64,000 nt of DNA, from NCBI GenBank assembly GCA_965204695.1, contig OZ242007.1:4712001-4776000 (forward strand), read 5' to 3'. Position numbers and translations under genes: made by a program. Source of the DNA: JAHEKD01 sp965204695. GTDB lineage: Bacteria; Pseudomonadota; Gammaproteobacteria; Arenicellales; JAHEKD01. Below the pieces are notes generated by a model. It was not told the DNA's origin. It saw only the letters and a list, made by a program, of their open reading frames with translations, and searched no databases. Within the stretch, counting starts at the first letter, position 1, and every line of letters starts with the position of its first letter. This document shows positions 43,675-52,280 of this stretch, piece by piece.

Positions 43675-44902
43675 ACCAAATTCTGTATAGAGCACCGACT
43701 AAGTCGTCAGAAACCAATAATGAGCCATCACGTAGTTGTGCTACATCTACTGGTCTGCCTAAGTATTCTTCGTTTTCATCAATCCAACCTTCAGCAAATG
43801 GCACAGTTGTAGCATTGCCTTCTTCATCAACTGAAGTGAACATGACTCGGGCGCCTATTGGTGTAGTACGATTCCAGGAACCGTGTTGAGCAGAAAAAAT
43901 GCCGTTTTTATACTTTTCAGGAAACATTTTTCCTGTATAAAACGTCATACCAAGATCGGCTGCATGAGCATCTGTATCAACAGCCGGATGAACAATGCCT
44001 TCTGGTGGCGTGTCGTCATTGTATTCATTGGTTCTGGTTTGACCGCCACCAAACCATGGGTGACCAAAATGCTGTTTGGCTGCAGTTTGACGATTAATCT
44101 CGCCGGGAGGCTGGTTGTCTCCCATCCCATCAACCTGATTATCGGTAAACCATAATTCGCCATTTTCAGGATGAAAGTCCATTCCCACAGAGTTACGCAC
44201 ACCATAGGTATAAACCTCACGTCCACTGCCATCCAGGTTCATACTGACAATACCCCCAATTCCGACTTGGTTATAGAGGTCAAGTTTGTCCGGTGGAGCC
44301 ACATTAAATGGTTGTCCAAGTGAAATATAAAGCCGGCCATCTGGGCCAATTTTGCATACCCTGGCTGTATGGTTATAACTTTCTTCTTCAACGGGGATCA
44401 GTTCACCTTGCTTTACGATAGGGACAGCAACTACGTCTGGACTTTCGTAGAAAAATTCTGCAGCCGGATAATTCAGGACCCGGTTTTGTTCGGCGATGAC
44501 TAAGAATCCGTCTTTAGTAAAGCATGGGCCATTTGGAATAGACTTAGGCAATGAAGGGGCGAAGTTTTTCACTTCATCGGCAACTCTGTCTTTATCCCTA
44601 TCTGTTACCGCCCATACTTCAGTTTTACGTGTGCCGACAAAGGTGACGATACCTTGTGGGCCAACCGCCATATTTCTGGCATCAGGCACGATGGCGTATA
44701 GTCCGATTTTAAAACCCTCTGGCAATTCAATTCTTGCGAGGGTTTTGTTTATAGCCGCTGCTTTATTACCTCCTTGATCTACATAGATGAAGTCGGTCAC
44801 ACCGGTTGTTTTAAATTTACCAAGTGTTTCTAATGCCGATTGAGATGAGGCGTTATGAATCAAAAAAATAAAAGCGGAAAAAGCCATAAAGATATTTTTC
44901 AT
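43652..44902 (-). CDS. PQQ-dependent sugar dehydrogenase (soluble type) family protein
   Basis: This 416-residue exported six-bladed beta-propeller has a signal peptide ending near HNASSQS. It contains EGFKIGLYAIVPDARNMAVGPQG, GRLYISLGQPFNV, YGVRNSVGMDFHPENGELWFTDN, HGSWNRTTPIGARVMF and GSLLVSDDLVGALYRIWY, the signature of soluble aldose/sorbosone dehydrogenases that use PQQ. The natural substrate is unknown. A CAAAGGAGA ribosome site is present. It shares the PQQ made by the facing operon and has its own cytochrome gene downstream. Confidence 0.87.
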   Translation of the reverse strand: MKNIFMAFSAFIFLIHNASSQSALETLGKFKTTGVTDFIYVDQGGNKAAAINKTLARIELPEGFKIGLYAIVPDARNMAVGPQGIVTFVGTRKTEVWAVTDRDKDRVADEVKNFAPSLPKSIPNGPCFTKDGFLVIAEQNRVLNYPAAEFFYESPDVVAVPIVKQGELIPVEEESYNHTARVCKIGPDGRLYISLGQPFNVAPPDKLDLYNQVGIGGIVSMNLDGSGREVYTYGVRNSVGMDFHPENGELWFTDNQVDGMGDNQPPGEINRQTAAKQHFGHPWFGGGQTRTNEYNDDTPPEGIVHPAVDTDAHAADLGMTFYTGKMFPEKYKNGIFSAQHGSWNRTTPIGARVMFTSVDEEGNATTVPFAEGWIDENEEYLGRPVDVAQLRDGSLLVSDDLVGALYRIWYEPQTDS

Positions 44903-45206
44903 ATCAATCTCCTTTGTCAGTGTAAATGTTTAGATTCTTGAACTAACAATTGTTCAGGAATTACTTAGTGGCACTGTTTTAAATTCTAAGCTTTTACAAT
45001 GGCTTTGGCGGGCCTTTGTTAAAGGATGGAACACTAACATTCCATCAGCTGGTTTCCTTTGGTTGCATTTTGGAATCGGTCTAGAGAATTCACCAAAATG
45101 ATATTTTTTAAAACTATATCATAAATAAAGTCAATATAAAACAATATGTTATGTGATTATCTGAGTCATAGATAGAAGTAAAATTTAGATTTTGAGTTGC
45201 ATAAAT
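44903..45206. promoter_or_regulatory. 304-base intergenic region with three dyads, no gene
   Basis: It holds the palindrome AACAATTGTT (44945-44954), about 45 bases upstream of the sugar dehydrogenase start and so a candidate operator. Two further inverted repeats are GATGGAA/TTCCATC (45025-45031 and 45040-45046) and CATTTTGG/CCAAAATG (45066-45073 and 45093-45100). The last is followed by ATATTTTTT, which makes it terminator-like when read on the plus strand. No open reading frame of interest is present. Confidence 0.45.
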
Positions 45207-46163
45207 TTAGGGAAGTTTTTTAAGTTTGCTGATGAGTAACCCATCAATAATTAATTGAATGGTGTGGTAGGCAATAATGGGAAAACTAATTACAGCTAAG
45301 TTGGGATTATTAGCGAATAAAACAGTAACAATTGGCAAACCCAAAGCCAGTGTTTTTTGAGTGGCAGTAATAGTCAGGCACTTACGATCTGCCAAGTTAA
45401 AGTGTGGTGCATTTAAAGCACTGCCATACCAACTCAGACCAGTTAGAACTAACTTCAATATCAAGCTCAAGATCGAAATATAAACAAAATCAATAAAGCT
45501 GAGGTTTATACCTGTGTCAAAAGCGTTAATGAATGCAATAAGCATGATCGACAAAATCATCCAGTTGCTGCCATTCTTCGCTAAAGCAGGGTTAACGCTA
45601 AAGGAAAGAAAATTTCGACAGACTTGTCCAGTTAAAAATGGCAGGATTACCAGTACAGTGAGTTTTTTTATTGCGGCGATTGGATCTAGTTCAATGCTTG
45701 CGCCAATCAAAAAATAAATCAGCATAGGAGTAATAAATATTCCCAGGATGTTTCCCAAGGTCGCATTAAATAATGAGGCTTCTTCATTACCGCCGGCATT
45801 GCGGGTAAATACCACACAACTTGTTATAGTAGTTGGAATGCAGGCTAAAACAATAAAGCCGACATAAATTAAATTGCCTAGATCATTTGAGTTTGTCAGA
45901 ACTGCAGTCACAATAATCACTACAGGAAATATCAAAAAAGAGATAATTTGAATCCAAAGATGCAGCTGCCAGTTTTTGATGGAATGTAATAATTTTGAGG
46001 AGTCTATAGTCAGTCCGCTTAATAAGAATATACAGATTATTAAAGTGAACTTAATTAAGTTAGCAGAAGCGGCGGGTAACGAAAAATTGGTTAATGAAAC
46101 TAAGTATGCAAACAAAATGACTGCGAAAATAGCAAGTGTAAACCATTGTTTTTTTAGCCACAT
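45207..46163 (-). CDS. SBF-like transporter (Rch1/YfeH-type bile acid:sodium symporter fold)
   Basis: This 318-residue protein has about ten membrane spans. The motifs CIPTTITSCVVFTRNAGGNEEASLFNATLGNILGIF and TATQKTLALGLPIV are the two crossover-helix regions of the SBF-like (PF13593) group. The transported ion or solute is unknown. It follows the MOSC-domain gene by 26 bases. Confidence 0.82.
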   Translation of the reverse strand: MWLKKQWFTLAIFAVILFAYLVSLTNFSLPAASANLIKFTLIICIFLLSGLTIDSSKLLHSIKNWQLHLWIQIISFLIFPVVIIVTAVLTNSNDLGNLIYVGFIVLACIPTTITSCVVFTRNAGGNEEASLFNATLGNILGIFITPMLIYFLIGASIELDPIAAIKKLTVLVILPFLTGQVCRNFLSFSVNPALAKNGSNWMILSIMLIAFINAFDTGINLSFIDFVYISILSLILKLVLTGLSWYGSALNAPHFNLADRKCLTITATQKTLALGLPIVTVLFANNPNLAVISFPIIAYHTIQLIIDGLLISKLKKLP

Positions 46164-46189
46164 TATGTGCTGTTTACACGGTTTGTGAG

Positions 46190-46741
46190 TTATAGTTTAG
46201 TGAGCTTGTCACCAAGCGTTGCTATGCCATCTTTCACAATTTTCGCATGTGTACCTCTAAGCCTTAATTCCCGGCCACGCTTCTCATTTACAAAACGGCA
46301 AGCATCACGTCCATAACGATTAGCGAATTTTAAGCAAGCAGTATGCGGTTCCCCTGTAATTTCCAAAATACTTGTCCCCAGAGAAAGCTGGTCACCGGTT
46401 TTTAAATTATCTTTACCTAGATGCATATCAACAAATAAGTTATCTCCAGACAGTGACCACCGGTCTTTGTGTTGGGCAATCGTATTAATACTTCGTGTAT
46501 TAATAATCGTGACTTGTACTTCAGGATCAGAACTTCCGTCTTCCAGAGTCATCCAACAATCATGATCCCATTTGTCACCGGTTACACCTTTTTCAACACT
46601 TAGTTGAATTGTGTCATGTAACTCTCTTTGGCCTGAAACAGGGCGGGTTGAGATCAATTTTAACTCGCCGTGATCTTTAGGAGCATCAAGAATATCCGGC
46701 AAACCTTGTTCTAATTGTTCATAGGAGAGATGAGTTGACAT
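46190..46741 (-). CDS. MOSC-domain protein
   Basis: This 183-residue protein has the MOSC features GVTGDKWDHDCWM, VTIINTRSINTIA, DNLFVDMHLGKDNLKTGDQLSLG and the conserved Cys in EPHTACLKFANRYG. MOSC domains handle sulfur or molybdenum-cofactor chemistry. A molybdenum hydroxylase (IorAB-like) is encoded about 2 kb away, which may be relevant. It is probably co-transcribed with the downstream SBF-like transporter. Confidence 0.82.
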   Translation of the reverse strand: MSTHLSYEQLEQGLPDILDAPKDHGELKLISTRPVSGQRELHDTIQLSVEKGVTGDKWDHDCWMTLEDGSSDPEVQVTIINTRSINTIAQHKDRWSLSGDNLFVDMHLGKDNLKTGDQLSLGTSILEITGEPHTACLKFANRYGRDACRFVNEKRGRELRLRGTHAKIVKDGIATLGDKLTKL

Positions 46742-46835
46742 ATTTTCTAATGCTGTTGTAACTGGTATGTAATTACAGTGATTCTAACGCTTGAATTACT
46801 TTGAGCAAATAAGGGAAAGGCTGATTTTTTATTTT

Positions 46836-47732
46836 CTAAGCTGCATTAGTCGTTGTCGAAGAAGGAGATTCTCCAAATTGGCGTTTATATTCACGACTGA
46901 ATTGAGCTGGACTGTTATACCCTACCAAATAGGCGGCTTCACTTACGTTTTTACCTTCGATGATATAGGTTTTCGCCTTGTTCAATCGAATCAGCTTAAT
47001 GTATTGAACGGGAGAAAGGTGCATCACTTCTTTAAACTTTTTATGAAAACCCGATGTGCTCATATTAACTAACTCAGCTAGCTTATCTACTGATATATTT
47101 TGATTAAGGTTTCCATTTAAATACTCAACCGCCTTGGAAATTTGTTGTATTTGACCTTGTTGTCGAAGTAATACTCTTAATGCACCACCTTGTTCATCCG
47201 TTAAAATTCGAAAATAGATTTCATCGATGATGGATTCACCAACGATAGAGGCTTCAATGGGATCATCGAGTGTTTTTAATAAGCGAACAGCAGCGTCTAA
47301 TAGTCTATTATTTATAGCAGCAGTAAATATCCCAGAAGCATCAACAGGTTCTGGTTTTTTTGGTGCCTGATCAACACTGTCAATTTTTAACAAAAGTTGG
47401 GTTAGTCGATATCTATCAAGCCGAATGGCTAAACCAAGCATTGGACTGTCTTCGCTAATATCAACTAATTCGCATTCCACTGCCATGGGTAAAAATAGGG
47501 TAAGAAATTTGCCGGCATTGTATTCATAGCGATTGCCTTCCAGGAAGATATTCTTTTTGCCCTGTGCAGCCATAATAAGGATGGGCTCGTAAATTAAGGG
47601 AACACGACCGTGGGACTCGGATTCTCTGAATAATAGCAGTTGATCGAGTGAGCTTTGAAATACGCCATTATTAGGAGCATGTTTTTTAATTAACAGCCCT
47701 AATTCATTCAGTTTCGAGCTTGTATTCGACAT
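46836..47732 (-). CDS. AraC-family transcriptional regulator
   Basis: This 298-residue protein has an N-terminal AraC_N cupin-type sensor domain (VPLIYEPILIMAAQGKKNIFL to ECELVDIS) and a C-terminal double helix-turn-helix (ISVDKLAELVNMSTSGFHKKFKEVMHLSPVQYIKLIRLNKAK, then SEAAYLVGYNSPAQFSREYKRQFG). It is divergent from an SDR gene across 173 bases, the usual arrangement of this subfamily with an oxidoreductase it activates. Confidence 0.9.
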   Translation of the reverse strand: MSNTSSKLNELGLLIKKHAPNNGVFQSSLDQLLLFRESESHGRVPLIYEPILIMAAQGKKNIFLEGNRYEYNAGKFLTLFLPMAVECELVDISEDSPMLGLAIRLDRYRLTQLLLKIDSVDQAPKKPEPVDASGIFTAAINNRLLDAAVRLLKTLDDPIEASIVGESIIDEIYFRILTDEQGGALRVLLRQQGQIQQISKAVEYLNGNLNQNISVDKLAELVNMSTSGFHKKFKEVMHLSPVQYIKLIRLNKAKTYIIEGKNVSEAAYLVGYNSPAQFSREYKRQFGESPSSTTTNAA

Positions 47733-47905
47733 TTTCTCACTATCTGTCTAAAGGTTGTCAGAAGGATAGCAAATATTTAGGTTATGTGAATCTAAACCTC
47801 TACCATTTTAGAGTTTTATGCAAGCATTTTCTAATTCTATGTATTTAGAAACATAAATTAAACAACTAATATGAAAGCCTATAATGTTTTGTGAGAATGA
47901 ATTAA

Positions 47906-48727
47906 ATGCCTAAAACAATCTTAATCACAGGCGCCTCAAGTGGCATCGGTAAAGAAACTGCAAAACTTTTCCATAGCAAAAACTGGAATGTCATCGCCAC
48001 TATGCGAACACCTGAAAAAGAAAACGAGTTGACCAAGTTAAGTAATGTACGAGTAACTCGGCTTGACGTAACCGATGAGTCGTCTATTAAACAGGCTGTC
48101 GATGATGGCATAACCAAATTTGGTCAGATTGATGTTTTACTAAATAATGCCGGCTACGGAGCTTATGGGCCGTTGGAGGCTTTTCCAATGGAAAATATTC
48201 GTCGTCAATTCGATACCAATGTAATTGGATTGTTAGCCACGAGCAAAGCTATTTTACCGCATATGAGGTTGAATAAATCCGGCACCATCGTCAATATTTC
48301 TTCCATCGGCGGCAGAATGACTTTCCCACTCGGTACTCTATATCATGGAACTAAATTTGCCGTTGAAGGCTTGTCAGAGGCACTTCACTATGAATTGGAG
48401 CCAATCGGTATCAAAGTCAAAATCATTGAGCCAGGAATAATTAATACTGATTTTGGTGGGCGATCGTTCGATTTTGCCAATGACGAGTCATTAACAGAAT
48501 ACCAGCAAACCGTGCAAAAACTTTTCGCAGTCTGGGGTAGCCCGGAAATCGCTGAAAATGGTTCTGAACCCATAGTTGTAGCAGAAGCGATTTGGGATGC
48601 TGTAATGGATGGAAGCAGTAAACTTCGTTACCCGGCAGGGGAGGATGCCAAGATTTATATGTCTAATCGTAGCATTCAAGACGACGAAGCATTTATAGGC
48701 AGTCTAAAATATCAGTTTGGGCTATGA
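47906..48727 (+). CDS. Short-chain dehydrogenase/reductase
   Basis: This 273-residue classical SDR has the cofactor motif TGASSGIGKETA, NNAGYGAYGPLEA, the catalytic Ser in NISSIGGRM and Tyr-Lys in YHGTKFAVEG. The LDVTDESS element after strand 3 and the Arg-containing RTPEK suggest NADP(H) preference. The substrate is unknown. Its promoter faces that of the AraC gene, its probable regulator. Confidence 0.9.
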   Translation: MPKTILITGASSGIGKETAKLFHSKNWNVIATMRTPEKENELTKLSNVRVTRLDVTDESSIKQAVDDGITKFGQIDVLLNNAGYGAYGPLEAFPMENIRRQFDTNVIGLLATSKAILPHMRLNKSGTIVNISSIGGRMTFPLGTLYHGTKFAVEGLSEALHYELEPIGIKVKIIEPGIINTDFGGRSFDFANDESLTEYQQTVQKLFAVWGSPEIAENGSEPIVVAEAIWDAVMDGSSKLRYPAGEDAKIYMSNRSIQDDEAFIGSLKYQFGL

Positions 48728-48820
48728 ACGGCCTATTATTATCTATGATTACCCTTAACTAAACCCAGTTGGTTCGTTAAAATCATTTAACTTAATCCGC
48801 AGTCCATCGAGGAGTAAATT

Positions 48821-49279
48821 ATGAGCATAAATTTTAAATTAAATGGTGTCGATCAATCTGTCGATGCCTCCGAAGATACACCACTTTTATGGGTGATTCG
48901 AGATCACCTTAAATTAACAGGAACTAAATTCGGTTGTGGTATGGCATTATGTGGAGCTTGTACGGTGCATATGGACGGTCAAGCTATTCGTTCATGCGTT
49001 ACGCCAGTAGCTGCCGCAAAAAACAAATCAGTGACCACAATTGAAGGCCTTGATTCGGATCAAGGCCAAGCAGTAAAACAAGCTTGGGAAGATATTGCTG
49101 TGGTGCAATGCGGGTACTGCCAGTCTGGTCAAATCATGTCGGCTACCGCCTTGCTTACCAATAATGCTAGCCCAAGTGATGATGATATCAATGCTGCTAT
49201 GTCGGGTAACATCTGTCGTTGCTCAACTTATGCTCGAATTCGCAAAGCAGTTAAACACGCTGCTGAAAATTTAGCTTGA
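48821..49279 (+). CDS. iorA: Molybdenum hydroxylase iron-sulfur subunit (IorA-like)
   Basis: This 152-residue protein has the plant-type 2Fe-2S motif GCGMALCGACTVHMDG followed by RSC, and the second cluster CGYCQSG with NICRCSTYARI. It is the electron-transfer subunit of xanthine-oxidase-family enzymes of the isoquinoline 1-oxidoreductase type. A GAGGAG ribosome site precedes it and the large subunit gene follows after ten bases. Confidence 0.9.
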   Translation: MSINFKLNGVDQSVDASEDTPLLWVIRDHLKLTGTKFGCGMALCGACTVHMDGQAIRSCVTPVAAAKNKSVTTIEGLDSDQGQAVKQAWEDIAVVQCGYCQSGQIMSATALLTNNASPSDDDINAAMSGNICRCSTYARIRKAVKHAAENLA

Positions 49280-49289
49280 GGAGGTACAC

Positions 49290-51452
49290 ATGATTAAAGC
49301 AATGAAACACAATCCCCAAAGACGCTATTTTCTTAAATCAACGGCCGCCGTTGGTGCCGGATTAACTGTTGGTATTTATTATCCAGATGTATTTGCAGAT
49401 CAAACTACGTCAACTGTGTTTGAGCCCAACGCATTTGTTCGAGTTTCACCGGATAACGTTGTTACAGTGATGATCAAGCACCTGGAAATGGGGCAGGGTA
49501 CATATACAGGCTTAGCCACTTTGGTCGCTGATGAAATGGATGCCAGTTGGGAACAAATCGTTTGTGAAGGCGCTCCGGCTGATGCTTCTAAATACAATAA
49601 CTTGTTTTTTGGGCCTTTCCAGGGAACCGGTGGCAGCACTGGTTTGGCTAATTCATTTGAGCAACTACGCAATGCAGGTGCAGCGGCCAAATCTATGTTG
49701 ATTTCAGCCGCAGCTGAAACCTGGCAAGTACCTGCTGAGGAAATTAGTGTTGAGGCGGGCATGCTCAAGCATAACGGTTCGGGCAAAACGGCAAGTTTTG
49801 GTGAAATGGCAGGCGCTGCTGCAAAACAGCTAGTGCCCCAAAATGTTACGTTAAAAACACCGGAGGAATTTGTCTATATTGGTAGAACAGTAACGCGCAA
49901 GGATACAGGCAAAACCGACGGTACAGCTGTTTACACGCAAGACATTAATCTTCCGGATATGCTGACTGCTTTAGTTGCGCATGCGCCGCGCTTTGGTGCC
50001 ACGGTTAAAAGTTTTTCAGAAGAATCAGCTAAAGCTATTCCAGGTGTCGAACATATTTTGCAGATTCCAACCGGTGTCGCTGTTCTTGCAAAAGATTACT
50101 GGACGGCAAAGAAAGGTCGGGATGCATTACAAGTTGAGTGGGATGAGAGTGTGGCTGAAAGTGCTAGTTCTGCTGATTTAATGCAGCAATATCGTGATTT
50201 GGCCAGTCAGCCGGGAGCAATAGCACGTAGCGATGGTGATCCAGAAGGTTCTATGGCCCAAGCCGCACAAGTGCTTCAGGCCAGTTATGAATTTCCTTAT
50301 TTAGCCCATGCGACCATGGAGCCTATGAATTGTGTTGTCCAAATCAGTTCCGATGGGGTCGAAATTTGGAACGGAGCACAATTGCAAACCGGCGATCAGT
50401 ACGCAGTTTCTGCCGTTGTCGGTGTCAAACCTGAACAGGTAAAAATCAACACTTTGTATGCTGGCAGTAGTTTTGGGCGACGTGCCAATTCGCATTCTGA
50501 TTATGTGGTTGAAGCTGCTCAAGTAGCTAAAGCATTAGGCACAGGTCAACCTGTGAAGATGGTTTGGTCTAGAGAAGATGATATGAGAGCGGGTTATTTC
50601 CGGCCCATGTATTTTCACACAATCAAAGCTGGTCTGGATGACAAAGGCAAAGTAATCGCCTGGCAGCACCGAGTTGTGGGTCAATCTATCTTAAAAGGTA
50701 CCGGTTTTGAACAAATGATGGTGCAAAATGGCATAGATGCCACTTCTGTTGAGGGAGCCGCTAATTTACCTTATGCGATTCCTAACCTTTCAGTAGATTT
50801 GCATACGACTGAAAACCAAGTGCCGGTTTTATGGTGGCGGGCAGTGGGTTCGACTCATACTGGCTTTTCGACGGAAACTTTTATTGATGAGTTGGCTGTT
50901 GCAGCTAATAGAGATCCGGTTGAATTCAGAATGGAACTCTTAGAAGGACATCCCCGGCACCAAGGTGTGTTAAAACTGGCAGCCGAGCAAGCAGGTTGGG
51001 GTAGTGATAAATTACCTGAAGGCAAAGGTCGTGGTGTAGCCGTACACGAATCGTTCGGTAGCTACGTAGCTCAAGTTGCAGAAGTAACAGTGACTGAAGG
51101 TGGCAAATACAGTATCGATAAAGTTGTTTGCGCAGTTGACTGTGGTGTACCGGTAAATCCTGACATTATTAAAGCTCAAATGGAAGGCGGTATTGGATTT
51201 GGCCTGTCACCCACCATGGCAAGTGAAATCACGTTGGAAAATGGAGCGGTGCAGCAGTCTAATTTTCACGATTATCAGGTGTTAAGACTTAATCAAATGC
51301 CGGAAATTGAGGTGCATATTGTTCCTTCAACTGAAATTCCAACTGGAGTTGGAGAACCTGGTGTACCAGTAATTGCTCCAGCAGTGGCCAATGCAATTTT
51401 CAATGCAACTGGTGAGCGCTTATATAAATTGCCTTTACAGCTTAATGCTTAG
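49290..51452 (+). CDS. iorB: Molybdenum hydroxylase large subunit (IorB-like, Tat-exported)
   Basis: This 720-residue protein has a Tat signal (RRYFLKSTAAVGAGLTVG), so the enzyme acts in the periplasm. Molybdopterin-binding stretches include VMIKHLEMGQGTYTGLATLVADEMDA, GTGGSTGLANSFEQLRNAGAAAK and SSFGRRANSHSDYVVEAAQ. The catalytic Glu is in TGVGEPGVPVIAPAVANAI near the C-terminus. Members oxidise N-heterocycles or aldehydes. The true substrate is unknown. The gene has a strong GAGGAGG ribosome site. Confidence 0.9.
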   Translation: MIKAMKHNPQRRYFLKSTAAVGAGLTVGIYYPDVFADQTTSTVFEPNAFVRVSPDNVVTVMIKHLEMGQGTYTGLATLVADEMDASWEQIVCEGAPADASKYNNLFFGPFQGTGGSTGLANSFEQLRNAGAAAKSMLISAAAETWQVPAEEISVEAGMLKHNGSGKTASFGEMAGAAAKQLVPQNVTLKTPEEFVYIGRTVTRKDTGKTDGTAVYTQDINLPDMLTALVAHAPRFGATVKSFSEESAKAIPGVEHILQIPTGVAVLAKDYWTAKKGRDALQVEWDESVAESASSADLMQQYRDLASQPGAIARSDGDPEGSMAQAAQVLQASYEFPYLAHATMEPMNCVVQISSDGVEIWNGAQLQTGDQYAVSAVVGVKPEQVKINTLYAGSSFGRRANSHSDYVVEAAQVAKALGTGQPVKMVWSREDDMRAGYFRPMYFHTIKAGLDDKGKVIAWQHRVVGQSILKGTGFEQMMVQNGIDATSVEGAANLPYAIPNLSVDLHTTENQVPVLWWRAVGSTHTGFSTETFIDELAVAANRDPVEFRMELLEGHPRHQGVLKLAAEQAGWGSDKLPEGKGRGVAVHESFGSYVAQVAEVTVTEGGKYSIDKVVCAVDCGVPVNPDIIKAQMEGGIGFGLSPTMASEITLENGAVQQSNFHDYQVLRLNQMPEIEVHIVPSTEIPTGVGEPGVPVIAPAVANAIFNATGERLYKLPLQLNA

Positions 51453-51698
51453 TTATTGCGGTGCTACGCTGACACGCCCGTTACTGGTAATCTTTACCTG
51501 ATAGCGTTTGCCATCAGCACAAGTGGCGGTAATGGTTTTATTGCCATTGCCGTCAACAGTTTCATTGATATTGCTTACGGTATTACCACAAGCAAACCCA
51601 TTAAGGTTAATAGTTGCCGCTATATCTTCTGCCGGTGTAATCGCTAGTACAACTTGACTTAGAACTAAGCCAGTAAAAAAAGTCATTAATCGTTTCAT
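51453..51698 (-). CDS. Small exported protein, hypothetical
   Basis: The product has 81 residues from the ATG at 51698, which overlaps the stop of the upstream gene by four bases (ATGA). The signal peptide is MKRLMTFFTGLVLSQVVLA. The mature part has two cysteines (FACGNT, TATCADGKRY) that could form a disulfide, and ends in a beta-rich YQVKITSNGRVSVAP. I recognise no family. Its stop abuts the stop of the convergent iorB gene. Confidence 0.6.
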   Translation of the reverse strand: MKRLMTFFTGLVLSQVVLAITPAEDIAATINLNGFACGNTVSNINETVDGNGNKTITATCADGKRYQVKITSNGRVSVAPQ

Positions 51699-52198
51699 GC
51701 TTTGTTCTCCATGATTGATTGCCATAATTCCTCTCTTGCTAAATATATATCTTCAGCTAAAGAGTAGTCTTCACCTTTGTTTAAAAGAGAGACAGTTTTT
51801 AATATTAGTCCTTCGAAGTCTTCTCGCAATTCAGATTTTTCATCCGTTGTATCTTTGTCATTTTGTTTAATTTCTTCAGCTTTCTCAAGCAAGTCATCAA
51901 CCTGGTTTTTGAGTGAGAGTTTCGTAATGACTCCAATCGCCTTGGTTTCTTTCATTCGCTCGACCAGGACATCAACATCAAATTTATCTTTACTATCTGA
52001 ACCGCCAGGTTTTTCGGTGTTCGTAGAGCCTGTCTCAGTTGCTGGTTTAGCAACAGACTGATCGGCCTCACTTTGAACTTGAGAAGTTTCCTGTGTTGTT
52101 GCTTGTGTTCCTTGAGCGAAAAGATCGACTGAATAAAAACTCATCAACGATAAGTACACTGCTAATGTGAATACAATCTTTAAGTCGCTTTCTGTCAT
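51695..52198 (-). CDS. Exported helical protein, hypothetical
   Basis: The product has 167 residues from the ATG at 52198; an upstream start at 52240 would add 14 residues before the signal. The hydrophobic signal (IVFTLAVYLSLMSFYSVDLFAQ) is followed by a Thr/Ser/Glu-rich low-complexity stretch (TQATTQETSQVQSEADQS). A charged helical C-terminal half (ERMKETKAIGVITKLSLKNQVDDLLEKAEEIKQ) follows. No family is recognised. It is coupled to the small Cys-pair protein downstream. Confidence 0.55.
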   Translation of the reverse strand: MTESDLKIVFTLAVYLSLMSFYSVDLFAQGTQATTQETSQVQSEADQSVAKPATETGSTNTEKPGGSDSKDKFDVDVLVERMKETKAIGVITKLSLKNQVDDLLEKAEEIKQNDKDTTDEKSELREDFEGLILKTVSLLNKGEDYSLAEDIYLAREELWQSIMENKA

Positions 52199-52280
52199 CT
52201 TGTTTTGAATTGGAACATCAATAAGAAGTATATTCAGCAATAATGAACAACCGCTAAATTAAACCTGAATTACTAATGAA

